Of a DNA stretch of 64,000 nt, positions 37,301 to 44,550 are shown in pieces (within the stretch, counting starts at the first letter, position 1; each line of letters opens with the position of its first letter). The DNA lies in NCBI GenBank assembly GCA_046329555.1, contig JAXLUK010000003.1:124001-188000 (forward strand), in the 5' to 3' direction. The notes under the pieces are model-generated. The model was not told the origin of the DNA. It saw only the letters and a program-made list of their open reading frames with translations, and searched no databases. Both the position numbers and the translations under genes were made by a program. This stretch comes from UBA1941 sp046329555 (GTDB lineage: Bacteria; Bacteroidota; Bacteroidia; Chitinophagales; LD1).

Positions 37301-40300
37301 AAACGTAGGTATATGGCGAGGTTCCGCCCTGAGCGGTAATGTAAATAGAACCATTAGCACCTCCATTACAGAGTATATTGTTGATAGAATCCAATTGCAG
37401 GCTCAGAAGACCTGGCTGAGAAATTCCTACAGACAGAATCTGCGTACAACCGTTTCCATCGCGAGCGGTAATCGTATAAGTTCCGGCACTTAATCCGCTA
37501 AAGGTTGGTGAAGCTTGCGGCAAGCCACCATTTAAGGAATACGTTACTGGATTCACGCCCCCGGTAAACAGAATGGTTACAAAGCCATCGTTACCGCCAA
37601 AACATGAAACATTATGTTGCGTATCAACCGATGCCGAAACCGCGTAAGTATTAACCAAAGAAATAGAGAAAGTATCTGTACAAGAGTGACCATCAATAAT
37701 CGTTACCTGGTAGTTGCCTGCCGGTAAGGAATTGAAAGTAGCGCTAATTTGAGAAGGACCGCCATTCAAAGAATATTGGTACGGTGTTGTTCCACCTGAA
37801 CCTGTAGCGATAATACTTCCATTACCAACGCCAGCACAACTAGGATCGGTTTTTGTTGCAGACACATCCAGCACCGAAGGAGCCGTTAACGTTACAGGCA
37901 CGTTTGCTGGCAATCCAGCAGAAAGTGCCGGGCACCCTAACGCATCAACCACCTGAACATTGTATGTTCCGGCAGACAGCGGAGTAAAGGTTGTTTGACT
38001 AACCGTAAAATTCAATCCGCCGTCAATGGAATAGCTTAGAGGCGCGGTGCCACCAGATGCAGCAATCACGATGGATCCATCATTACTGTTACTGCACAAA
38101 GGATTAGTTGGTGTCACTGAATTAATAGCAGCAGCCGGTGCCACAGTAATAGTTGCGGACCCCGCAAACAAGCTATTGCGGTGACATCCGCCGGCATCAT
38201 TAATTTGAAGGAAGCTATAAGTAGTAGTACCGGTTGGCGATACAATCACAAAATCCCCATTGTTCACATTGTTCAGATTAAACGTGTTGGTACCATCTGT
38301 GTAAGCAATATCAAAAGGTGCTGTGCCGCTGGTGAAGTTGAAGAAAATCGTATCACTGCCATTTGTACAGATTGTGGAAGTACCAGAAATACTTCCCTGC
38401 GGAATCGGATTCACTGTGATGGCTAAGGTATCATCAGCACTGAAACATGCATTTGAAGCTGTAACAATTAAGTTGCCGCTGGCAGCGGTACCATAGTTAA
38501 CAGTAATAGATGTTGAACCTTGACCAGATATCACCGTTGCCCCTGCAGGAGCAGTCCAAACATAATTGGTAGCACCCGTAACAGGCGTTGTAGAATATCC
38601 AACCGGATTATCGCCAAAGCATACAACCGGACTGCCACTGATGGAACCAAAAGCGCCCAATGCCGGAGTAATGGTCAATGGCAAGTTGGCAGCGCTGGTT
38701 GCAAAGCAGCTATTAGAAGCAATAACAGAAACACTACCTGATGTGGCTGTTCCTAAATCTAATGTTATAGCCGAAGTACCTTGTCCCGAAGTAATGGTAG
38801 CCCCTGAAGGAACGGTCCAGGTATAGGTATCCGCTCCTGCTACCGCTGGTATACTATAACTCTCAGTTGCCCCATAACATGGCGTACTATTGCCATTAAC
38901 TGAACCGATAGATCCGATTGCTGGGGTTACCACAATATTTAATGTAGAAGATGTACCACTGAAGCAACTGTTAGATGGCGTAACTGTAATCGTTCCACTT
39001 AAAGCGGTATTATAATTAACTGAAATTGAAGTGGTGCCCTGCCCTGCGGTAATCACTGCCCCTGAAGGTACAGTCCACAGATAACTATTAGCGCCGGTAA
39101 CCGGATTAACAGAATATGGCACCCCGTTATCGCCAAAGCAAATTGTGGTATCCCCTGAAATTACACCTGCAGCACTAACTTGTGGCGTTACCTGAACCAA
39201 TTTGTTGATGGAAGCATTGGTAAAACAGCTATTGCTGGCAACCACCGACACATTTCCTGTGACAGCCGTTCCAAAGTTGATCGTTATAGATGAAGTTCCC
39301 TGACCGGATGCTATAGTTGCACCAACCGGAGCCGTCCAGGTGTAAGTGGTCGCATTGCTCACGGCTGTAGTACTGTAAGCTACTGCCGTTTGACCAAAAC
39401 AAACTGAATCTGGTCCAACTATGGTTCCGTTCGCTCCCAATTGAGGAATAATCGTGATGGCCTTGCTCACCAACGTACCAGTAAAACAAGTGTTCGATGG
39501 TTGAACCGTGATATTGCCTCCGGTAGCAGTTCCAAAATTCACTGAAATGGAATTTGTACTTGCACCGCTTACAATTGAAGCTCCTGCCGGAACTGTCCAG
39601 GTATAATTCGTAGCATTTGTTACTGCTGGAATAGAATAAGTAACCCCATTCGCGCCAAAACAAACAGTAGCATTGCCGCTAATGGTACCCGTACTTCCTA
39701 CATTATTTTGAATTGTTACAGCTAATGAAGAACCTGTTCCTGAAAAACATGTATTACTAGGCGTAACACTTACATTACCCGAATTCGTTCCGAAAGTAAC
39801 CGTAATACTGGTGGAACCTTGTCCGTTAGTAATGGTGGAACCCGCAGGAACTGACCAGGTATAGGTTGTAGCATTATTGACAGCGGCAATGGAATAAACA
39901 TTTCCAGAAGAACTGGCACATATGGCGGTACTTCCACTAATACTACCGGCCGCACCAACCGTAGGCGTTACCGTTATGGTAAGCACATTCGAATAGACTG
40001 TGGTGACGCCCCCCGTGAAACTTGTACAATAATCGGCTGCCCTTCTGAAATAAGTAGTTTGCGTTAACGCACCGGTATTTATACCTAACTGCCCGCTGGA
40101 ACCGGTAACCGGATTCCAGGTGAATCCATCCGTACTTGACTCCCACTGAAATGAATTGTAATTCGTAGTCGGACTTACAGAATTAGAGAGGTTAGTAGAA
40201 GCGCCTGAACAAATAGTGGTAGTTCCGGTAACTGACCCTGCCGTGTATCCACTTTGGAAATAATACCGATAGCGCCAGCGGGTGTTATAATCATTAGTTG

Positions 40301-40784
40301 AACCATCCGATGCACAACCTGTTCTTCCGCTGTTGAAGTTACTCGTCCAACTACAAGCACTGTTCGATGAAATAGAAACGTTATTCGCACCAGTATTTGG
40401 CGCGCCAAATCCGCCACAGTCACCATCAGTAGGGCCGCACAAAATACCATCAATTTCGCCGCCATTCAATTCTATGTTAATCGTATTAGAATAGTTAACA
40501 CCAGAGGCCTGATAAACCGTGGTTGGAGAAAACCCAATGTAAGCATTACACCCGCAATCGGTGCACGCTGCGTTATAAGTCGCACTGAACGTAGCCGTAC
40601 CGCTATGCTTAACATGCCAATCTATACTAGGATCTGGTGGTCCGTTACAATCGCCACAATCTCCGCCAACCTGCGCAGCATCAACAGGATCTACCTCTAA
40701 GTTAACGGTTACTTGCCCGCTTACCTGAAGCGAAACAAATTGAATAAAAATACCAAGTGTTAGTGCGCGTAGCAGTTGCTTCAT
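31389..40784 (-). CDS. Giant SprB-repeat surface protein with T9SS type B domain
   Basis: From ATG 40784 (MKQLLRALTLGIFIQFVSLQ, a signal peptide) the protein has 3131 residues. The N-terminal 190 residues are Cys-rich (CGDCNG, CTDCGC). About seven PKD/Ig-like modules follow to residue 900, each near 84 residues ('YTWTVPAGA', 'GTITVTPSNSCF'). About 27 SprB-type repeats (PF13573) of roughly 75 residues come next, each with the pattern CNGG..G, GGTTPYSYLWS, AGNYTVTVTDxNGC and two cysteines. The last 90 residues ('FMPTAFTPNGDGLNDRFQF', 'VQVWNRWGEKVYD', 'GTVTLMR') are the gliding-associated type B CTD. It is exported by T9SS to the surface. SprB relatives act in adhesion or gliding, but this role is inferred. 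It has its own promoter and terminator and contains a 678-bp tandem array. Confidence 0.92.
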   Translation of the reverse strand: MKQLLRALTLGIFIQFVSLQVSGQVTVNLEVDPVDAAQVGGDCGDCNGPPDPSIDWHVKHSGTATFSATYNAACTDCGCNAYIGFSPTTVYQASGVNYSNTINIELNGGEIDGILCGPTDGDCGGFGAPNTGANNVSISSNSACSWTSNFNSGRTGCASDGSTNDYNTRWRYRYYFQSGYTAGSVTGTTTICSGASTNLSNSVSPTTNYNSFQWESSTDGFTWNPVTGSSGQLGINTGALTQTTYFRRAADYCTSFTGGVTTVYSNVLTITVTPTVGAAGSISGSTAICASSSGNVYSIAAVNNATTYTWSVPAGSTITNGQGSTSITVTFGTNSGNVSVTPSNTCFSGTGSSLAVTIQNNVGSTGTISGNATVCFGANGVTYSIPAVTNATNYTWTVPAGASIVSGASTNSISVNFGTATGGNITVQPSNTCFTGTLVSKAITIIPQLGANGTIVGPDSVCFGQTAVAYSTTAVSNATTYTWTAPVGATIASGQGTSSITINFGTAVTGNVSVVASNSCFTNASINKLVQVTPQVSAAGVISGDTTICFGDNGVPYSVNPVTGANSYLWTVPSGAVITAGQGTTSISVNYNTALSGTITVTPSNSCFSGTSSTLNIVVTPAIGSIGSVNGNSTPCYGATESYSIPAVAGADTYTWTVPSGATITSGQGTSAITLDLGTATSGSVSVIASNSCFATSAANLPLTITPALGAFGSISGSPVVCFGDNPVGYSTTPVTGATNYVWTAPAGATVISGQGSTSITVNYGTAASGNLIVTASNACFSADDTLAITVNPIPQGSISGTSTICTNGSDTIFFNFTSGTAPFDIAYTDGTNTFNLNNVNNGDFVIVSPTGTTTYSFLQINDAGGCHRNSLFAGSATITVAPAAAINSVTPTNPLCSNSNDGSIVIAASGGTAPLSYSIDGGLNFTVSQTTFTPLSAGTYNVQVVDALGCPALSAGLPANVPVTLTAPSVLDVSATKTDPSCAGVGNGSIIATGSGGTTPYQYSLNGGPSQISATFNSLPAGNYQVTIIDGHSCTDTFSISLVNTYAVSASVDTQHNVSCFGGNDGFVTILFTGGVNPVTYSLNGGLPQASPTFSGLSAGTYTITARDGNGCTQILSVGISQPGLLSLQLDSINNILCNGGANGSIYITAQGGTSPYTYVWSNGNGNEDLLNVGAGVYNVTVYDKNNCTASTGATITQPLPLYLNIASYTNVLCKGDSTGYLDITANGGTPPFQYNWSNGATSEDLVRLPVGTYAVTVTDANGCQRDTNQVIAEPAAVLAVSAVADSVTCNGSANGGVTLTVSGGTPQYTYVWNNGASTSSISGLSGGVYSVTVRDGNGCTAYAYGAVYEPQPLTLSHVVTNSPCAGTNAGAIDLTVSGGNPAYTYLWTTGATTQDITNLGSGLFQVTVTDAKGCTSTDSARVFQPNFILRVTVNTTDLTCYGSHDGIAAAVAVGGTSPYKYVWNTVNLNAPSTLTGLDTGTYSVTVTDANGCTASASGFLNQPDSLTATATGTDLTCANGSNGSVTTTITGGTTPYSYLWSNFATSANLSNVGAGNYTVIVTDKNGCTATAADSVRQPAALGLSFTVRNIACKGASDGLVRVVASGGVNPYSYAWSNGGTLDSISGVAAGTYFVTVTDNNGCSNSGSATVTEPANALVASLVSHNISCNGAGDGSIDVTVNGGGTPYAFTWSNSATTEDISGLSAGNYSVTINDANGCSTTLNGSIAEPAILTASATGSNLICNGGTNGTVTSTVNGGTTPYSYLWSNFATSANLSNVGAGNYTVIVTDKNGCTATASDSVRQPAALGLSFTVRNVGCQGGNTGMVRVVASGGVNPYSYAWSNGGTLDSISGVAAGTYFVTVTDNNGCSNSGSATVTEPANALVASLVSHNISCNGAGDGSIDVTVNGGGTPYAFTWSNSATTEDISGLSAGNYSVTINDANGCSTTLNGSIAEPAILTASATGSNLICNGGTNGTVTSTVNGGTTPYSYLWSNFATSANLSNVGAGNYTVIVTDKNGCTATASDSVRQPAALGLSFTVRNVGCQGGNTGMVRVVASGGVNPYSYAWSNGGTLDSISGVAAGTYFVTVTDNNGCSNSGSATVTEPANALVASLVSHNISCNGAGDGSIDVTVNGGGTPYAFTWSNSATTEDISGLSAGNYSVTINDANGCSTTLNGSIAEPAILTASATGSNLICNGGTNGTVTSTVSGGTTPYSYLWSNFATSANLSNVGAGNYTVIVTDKNGCTATASDSVRQPAALGLSFTVRNVGCQGGNTGMVRVVASGGVNPYSYAWSNGGTLDSISGVAAGTYFVTVTDNNGCSNSGSATVSQPANPLVAAIQQYDITCAGANDGHLDVTVNGGLTPYNFTWSNGAITEDLTGLGAGNYSVTIADAGGCVATLNGSVAAPAPITSTISGTNVTCHGAQNGAVNLTPAGGTGTLSFLWSNFSAAEDLANIGGGWFTVIISDANGCQHRDSVLIVEPAAISHSIQATSISCYGAGNGALNLTAAGGTGTLLFSWSNGASTEDISGLNAGTYTVVIRDANNCQAVDSGVVTEPSAIGINHIVTQPRCNGDANGAVDVIVTGGTYPFTYAWSNSATSEDLSGLTGGVYRLTVTDSRGCVKTDSAVLVEPDGIIITPIVRNVKCKGNQDGDIDLSVYYGTPPYTYQWFNGSIGGTPLTINEDLHNLNGGTYCASITDSRGCVATLCAVVKEADSLKINMVKTDPSCQTTTGSVAVSHTGGTRPYQYLWNNFVTDSFQNNVAGGVYAVIVTDSNGCSQHGSITVNGQPNPMFTTISSSNPTCSGGDNGFVSVAVSGGAIPYAYNWNVGGQSGHVATNLTDGLYLVTVTDAAGCQKVDSARIQSPAPISVTTAASSTTCLSSSNGYAVVQATGGRAPYIYIFNGITQSGDTIRNLTAGTFSIIVRDANGCEGVSTFTVTSSTDVSVNLSANAEVVLKGQEVQLNASGISDTVITGYRWTAIDPFNFSGCGDSTNCTNPTITPQTTQTIIVTMVNARGCTASDTVQIQVRTEGAIFMPTAFTPNGDGLNDRFQFAVLGAKSASVQVWNRWGEKVYDDPEQPNGIDQTKPYGWDGMFRGKMCEFDTYTYQMDILFFDGHKESKSGTVTLMR
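33795..36190 (-). repeat. 678-bp in-frame tandem repeat inside giant gene 1
   Basis: About 3.5 copies of a 678-bp (226-residue) unit follow one another, each encoding three SprB repeats. Adjacent copies are nearly identical at the DNA level, including silent positions. The last copy diverges from about 35.98 kb, while the rest of the gene's SprB repeats are much less alike. This points to recent tandem duplication. Confidence 0.85.
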
Positions 40785-40834
40785 AAACAGAGATTCAATA
40801 GGAGGCACTTTGTGCCGTAAACAAGGTTTCAGGC

Positions 40835-40865
40835 CAAATATAACTACTCGGGCCGTTCTTCCAAA
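40835..40865 (-). promoter_or_regulatory. Promoter of giant SprB gene 1
   Basis: On the minus strand TTTG (40862-40865), a 19-bp spacer and TATATTTG (40835-40842) match the Bacteroidetes consensus perfectly. It is about 50 nt upstream of the start. Confidence 0.8.
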
Positions 40866-40943
40866 AAAAAGGACATAAAAAACCCGATATGTGGATTTCT
40901 CATACCGCGCAGTTCACTACCTTCGTCATTCTTAAAACTCCAA

Positions 40944-42269
40944 ATGCTTGAGGCAATTTCCCCCATCGACGGTCGCTACGCGGCGCAAACGCAACCGCTA
41001 AGCGCCTACTTTTCTGAGTATGCCCTCATTCGATACCGCATCCATGTAGAGGTAGAATATTGCTGCTTCTTGCTACAACTCCAACTACCTGGCACGCCCG
41101 TCATCACCACTGAACAAGTTAACACCATGCGCCAGTGGGTAACCCAATGCTCACCGGAAGATGCCACCAGAATCAAGACAATTGAAAAGACGACCAACCA
41201 CGATGTCAAAGCCGTGGAGTATTTCCTGAAAGAAAAAATGCAGCAAGCCGGCTGGAGCAACCTGGCCGAATGGATTCACTTTGGCCTTACCTCGCAAGAT
41301 GTGAATAACACCGCAATTCCGCTCTCCATCCGCGATGCGCTACATCAGGTCTATTTTCCAGCACTAGATCAACTCATCCTCCAACTAAAGCAACTGGCTC
41401 ATGCATGGAAGCAAGTGCCCATGTTGGCACGCACCCACGGCCAACCGGCCTCTCCTACCCTGCTGGGCAAAGAATTCAACGTTTTTGTAGTTCGCCTGCA
41501 ACACCAAAAAAATGAATTGGAGCGCCTGCCGCATCAGGCAAAATTTGGCGGCGCCACAGGTAATTTCAATGCGCACGCTGTTGCCTTTCCGCATATCAAT
41601 TGGCATCAACAGGCCGAAGCCTTTATCCAATCGCTGCAACTCAACCGCAGCCACCCTACTACGCAAATTGAACATTACGATTATCTGGCCGCACAATGCG
41701 ATGCCATGAAACGAATACACACTATCCTCATTGATCTATGCCGCGATTGCTGGTCGTACATCGCCATCGATTATTTCAAGCAGGAAATAAAACCTGGCGA
41801 AGTGGGCTCCTCCGCAATGCCGCACAAAGTGAATCCCATCGACTTCGAAAACGCCGAAGGCAATCTGGGCCTGGCCAATGCGCTGCTGGAACATCTGGCG
41901 GCTAAACTTCCGGTATCACGACTGCAGCGCGACCTCACCGATTCAACGGTGTTGCGCAATATCGGCGTGCCTTTTGCGCACGCACTCATCAGCATGAACA
42001 GCATCCAAAAAGGACTGGGCAAGTTGCGCCTGAATCCGGATAAAATCAATGCCGATCTCGATGCGAATTGGTCGGTGCTGGCGGAAGCCATTCAAACTAT
42101 TCTTCGCCGCGAAAATTATCCACAGCCATACGAAACGCTAAAGGCCCTTACCCGCGGTCAGCACATCACGCGCGAAACCATACATCAGTTTATTCAGTCG
42201 CTGGATGTTTCCGATGCGGTGAAAAATGAAATGATGGCGTTAACGCCTCAATCGTATATCGGACAATAA
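40944..42269 (+). CDS. purB: Adenylosuccinate lyase
   Basis: The protein has 441 residues and belongs to the E. coli-like PurB branch (start 'MLEAISPIDGRYA'). Superfamily motifs include 'TSQDVNNTAIPL', 'ARTHGQPASPTLLGKEF' with the general acid His, and the signature 'GSSAMPHKVNP' (residues 288-298) with the catalytic Ser loop. It removes fumarate from SAICAR and adenylosuccinate in purine synthesis. A TACCTTCG at 40918-40925 may be its -7 element. It is a single gene, divergent from the giant protein gene. Confidence 0.96.
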   Translation: MLEAISPIDGRYAAQTQPLSAYFSEYALIRYRIHVEVEYCCFLLQLQLPGTPVITTEQVNTMRQWVTQCSPEDATRIKTIEKTTNHDVKAVEYFLKEKMQQAGWSNLAEWIHFGLTSQDVNNTAIPLSIRDALHQVYFPALDQLILQLKQLAHAWKQVPMLARTHGQPASPTLLGKEFNVFVVRLQHQKNELERLPHQAKFGGATGNFNAHAVAFPHINWHQQAEAFIQSLQLNRSHPTTQIEHYDYLAAQCDAMKRIHTILIDLCRDCWSYIAIDYFKQEIKPGEVGSSAMPHKVNPIDFENAEGNLGLANALLEHLAAKLPVSRLQRDLTDSTVLRNIGVPFAHALISMNSIQKGLGKLRLNPDKINADLDANWSVLAEAIQTILRRENYPQPYETLKALTRGQHITRETIHQFIQSLDVSDAVKNEMMALTPQSYIGQ

Positions 42270-42420
42270 TGGCGCCCCCTTCGGGCCGCGTGTTGCAGGG
42301 GTTCGCCCGCTACAGGCGGGCTACCGTGCCGCTGCCTATGGCCGCGGCACCGCTTCGCCTTCGGCTTCGCGCCCTTACACCCGCTGGCGCTCGACGCCAA
42401 CTGTTAAAGCAATCGCTTTA
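42270..42420. repeat. GC-rich intergenic repeat behind purB
   Basis: GC-rich with nested inverted repeats (GCCCGCTACAGGCGGGC, TGCCGCTGCCTATGGC, GCGGCACCGCTTCGCC). It is similar in style to the blocks at 10.5, 17.6, 22.1 and 25.0 kb. From 42421 to 42616 I see nothing else that can be named; a 90-codon ORF starting at 42269 lacks support. Confidence 0.45.
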
Positions 42421-42616
42421 TCTAAGATACAAAAACGGGCGCTTACGCTATCCTAATTTGAAAGTAACTGGCATGATAACTTTAGCAAATACAGGCTCGC
42501 CTTCCTCTGTGGCGGGAATAAACTTGGGCAGCAAATAAACCGCCCGATAAGTACAACAAAATACATGTTGCAGCAGAATAGTGGTATATAACACACCAGA
42601 ACGTTTTGCATTCGAG

Positions 42617-43036
42617 CTATTCCACTAAAGATGTGTTCAGCTTTAAATTGTCACCTAAGCTCGATAAATTTAAAGTAGGGAGCATAACGAGGCCAACATT
42701 AGCTTGCAAAGTAACAGTACTAACGAAAGCTCGTATATAAGGAAACAAGATAGCTATGCTATTAGAATAAAAGAATGACGGTATAGAAACAGTGTCAATT
42801 GGAAAAGGTTTTTCAAATTTAAATAACCCTATCAAATTGCCGCTAAAAATTTCAACTTCGGTATCCTCAATTGTACATTGAAATGTCAAGCTAATTTTAA
42901 AAATGCCATTAGATAGTTGATACTCACCCGTAGGGGTGAAAGATATATTAAGTGCAGCTTGGCTTTGTTCCGGTCGCTTATAAGTGAAATACGGGATTGT
43001 AAACTCTGATAGAGTAAATCGTGCTTTTTCCGTCAT
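42617..43036 (-). CDS. SecB-like chaperone of a toxin-antitoxin-chaperone cassette
   Basis: The protein has 139 residues. The core pattern matches SecB: two strands 'ALNISFTP' and 'FKISLTFQC', then 'SNSIAILFPYIRAFVST' (residues 91-107; compare LFPYAR in SecB), and 'LPTLNLSSL' (119-127; compare LNLAPVNF). It lacks the acidic SecA-binding tail of proteobacterial SecB. Its start overlaps the preceding gene by 4 nt (ATGA). SecB-like solitary chaperones encoded third after a toxin and an antitoxin are known in TAC systems, where they protect the antitoxin. That role is inferred from family and position. Confidence 0.8.
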   Translation of the reverse strand: MTEKARFTLSEFTIPYFTYKRPEQSQAALNISFTPTGEYQLSNGIFKISLTFQCTIEDTEVEIFSGNLIGLFKFEKPFPIDTVSIPSFFYSNSIAILFPYIRAFVSTVTLQANVGLVMLPTLNLSSLGDNLKLNTSLVE

Positions 43037-43551
43037 GAGTATTGCTTTGACAAATATAAAAAAAAACCACTGCGACTTGCAGTGGCTAAAGATAACTTTT
43101 CAAATCTCAATTGGCATCCGCATTTATCAGGCGGCAAAGGCGGTTCTTTCGGAGAAAAGGCTGTTCCCAATGATATTTGTGAATAATAACTAAAACTTTC
43201 TCCACCAGGTTCATTTAGCCCGATATAATTATCAAGGACAGAAGTAACTTCATGCATACAGACAATATATTGTTGAACAGGGAACGATACAATCGCCTCA
43301 TCGCCCAATGAATATATATCTTCAGAGCTATTTGTTGGTTCAACGAATACTTCAGACCCACGGCCTAAGTTTGGATAACAAGCCTCCATTTTATCAAAAT
43401 ACTCGGATAAAGATGGCCCCGTAAAGTTTAGGGCTAAGGCTTCTTTCATTATTTCATTAACACGCTCCTTACCAAGCTTACCTAAAGCCTGCTTGAGGGC
43501 AGCTATTGAAGCCTTTTGGGTATTTAATTTAGTTAGCGGATTCATAAACAA
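43033..43551 (-). CDS. Putative antitoxin (middle gene of TAC cassette)
   Basis: The protein has 172 residues in no family I recognise. The N-terminal third is helical ('KASIAALKQALGKLGKERVN') and the rest looks beta-rich, with a 'PPLPPDKCGCQLRF' segment near residues 135-148. There is no signal peptide or membrane helix. Its start overlaps the toxin end by 23 nt, and its stop overlaps the chaperone start by 4 nt. That coupling, and the T-A-C order, make it the likely antitoxin with a chaperone-dependent C-terminus. The last 20 residues (SRSGFFLYLSKQYS) are encoded across a terminator-like hairpin and T-run. They might therefore be a recent extension or a chaperone-addiction tail; I cannot tell which. 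Confidence 0.6.
   Translation of the reverse strand: MFMNPLTKLNTQKASIAALKQALGKLGKERVNEIMKEALALNFTGPSLSEYFDKMEACYPNLGRGSEVFVEPTNSSEDIYSLGDEAIVSFPVQQYIVCMHEVTSVLDNYIGLNEPGGESFSYYSQISLGTAFSPKEPPLPPDKCGCQLRFEKLSLATASRSGFFLYLSKQYS
43058..43085 (-). terminator. Intrinsic-terminator-like hairpin inside the 3' end of the middle TAC gene
   Basis: On the minus strand CCACTGC, a 5-nt loop and GCAGTGG are followed by nine Ts (43066-43058). It is inside the last 20 codons of the middle gene and 22 nt before the chaperone start. It may attenuate chaperone transcription. Confidence 0.7.
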
Positions 43552-44122
43552 TCTCTCTGTGCGGCAATACTAAAGCCTTTTTGTCAAGTATACAAATAAC
43601 AAACCTCGGGTTCAGGTTGGTGCTGTTTCTCTTGTTTTCAACGAACTTAAGAGTAAAATGTTTCGAAGCGGAATTAACATCAACGGCTCTAATAGCCAAA
43701 TAAGGGAAGAAATTCGCCCCAGACTCTTTAGAAACTCGCTTCAAAAACTCTATATAAGTTCCAATACATAGTTCTTTACCATTTGCCATAATATGTTCAA
43801 AATCATAGCCCAATTCCATTAACATTTTTTTAGTACCCAAAAACCATTCCATGTCCATTCTATTGCCGGCGAGATCTAAGAAAAACTCATCAGGTATGTT
43901 TACTTGAAATTGAACAATATAATAACCGTAAGAGTAGCGCATATCTCCCCATCTCTTGGCAAACTCCAAATTATAGTCCCATAAATAATAGCCCGTTCCA
44001 AGGAATTGGTAAAGGTTCTCTATAGGACTATGTTGGGCAAGGAATGGCGCATTTTTCAATATACTTTCTTTGCTCCCAATTTTACCACAAGTATGATGGG
44101 CTATTGTTTGCATAGGTGGCAT
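43529..44122 (-). CDS. Putative ADP-ribosyltransferase-like toxin (TAC cassette, first gene)
   Basis: The protein has 197 residues. The opening 'TIAHHTCGKIGSKESIL' and 'FLGTGYYLWDYNLEFAKRWG' (residues about 40-59) follow the layout of DUF3990-like and related ADP-ribosyltransferase toxins: an early His motif, then [D/L]GxGFYLTxxxxxAxxWA. A later strand region contains 'YYIVQFQVNIPDEFF'. The catalytic Glu cannot be placed with certainty. There is no signal peptide, so it acts in the cytoplasm. Either Met1 or Met4 may be the start. It lies upstream of an overlapping unknown gene and a SecB-like gene. This matches the CmdTAC idea, in which an ADP-ribosyltransferase toxin is held by an antitoxin that depends on a SecB-like chaperone. 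Family membership is a pattern-level call. Confidence 0.6.
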   Translation of the reverse strand: MPPMQTIAHHTCGKIGSKESILKNAPFLAQHSPIENLYQFLGTGYYLWDYNLEFAKRWGDMRYSYGYYIVQFQVNIPDEFFLDLAGNRMDMEWFLGTKKMLMELGYDFEHIMANGKELCIGTYIEFLKRVSKESGANFFPYLAIRAVDVNSASKHFTLKFVENKRNSTNLNPRFVICILDKKALVLPHREIVYESAN

Positions 44123-44412
44123 GAAGATAAATGATTTAGAATATTTCTTGGTGTAAATTTACAATCTAAATGTACACCTCGTTCCTCCTTCATCAGGTAA
44201 ACGCTTCTCCCATCCGAGATCTGTCTTGATAGATAATAGTATCGATCTACCGTGCGCGCGGTATCATCTGAGAATTGAAATTTTTTAAGGAAATAGGTTG
44301 CCTCATCTCGCTTCGATACCTCTTCAAAATTCTGATTCAGAAAGAGGGTATCTTGCGCCCGTAAAAGTACAGACGCAACCAGGAAAAATAAAACAAGGGA
44401 GCCTGCTCTCAT
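44101..44412 (-). pseudogene. Truncated secreted protein fragment upstream of the TAC cassette
   Basis: The fragment has 103 residues. A signal peptide ends near 'LRAQ', followed by 'DTLFLNQNFEEVSKRDEATY' and 'DRYYYLSRQISDGRSVY'. This is the usual N-terminal opening of Bacteroidota secreted MORN-repeat (YwqK-like) or TonB-domain proteins, which normally continue with repeat motifs. Here it switches after 'LMKEERGVH' to an unrelated tail (LDCKFTPRNILNHL) and stops inside the toxin gene (22-nt overlap). I read it as the cut 5' end of a gene interrupted when the cassette arrived. It might still be translated. Confidence 0.55.
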
Positions 44413-44477
44413 CTTCGCAGGAAAAATAAAAAAAAGGCAATTTCTCTAGGTTCTTTTTACTTCCCATTCGAAACAAA

Positions 44478-44505
44478 AAAAGCCGCTTCGTTTGAAGCGG
44501 CTTTT
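44478..44505 (-). terminator. Rho-independent terminator of rpoC
   Basis: AAAAGCCGCTTC pairs perfectly with GAAGCGGCTTTT across a short loop and has T/A tracts at both ends. It is 46 nt behind the rpoC stop and separates rpoC from the TAC region. Confidence 0.85.
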
Positions 44506-44550
44506 CAATATCACCTCAATTGTTTTACAACAATTTCGGCTGTAGTTCAT

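Noticed and set aside
42269..42538. 90-codon ORF directly after purB
   Set aside because: Its sequence is the translation of a GC-rich repeat followed by AT-rich intergenic DNA; no conserved features.
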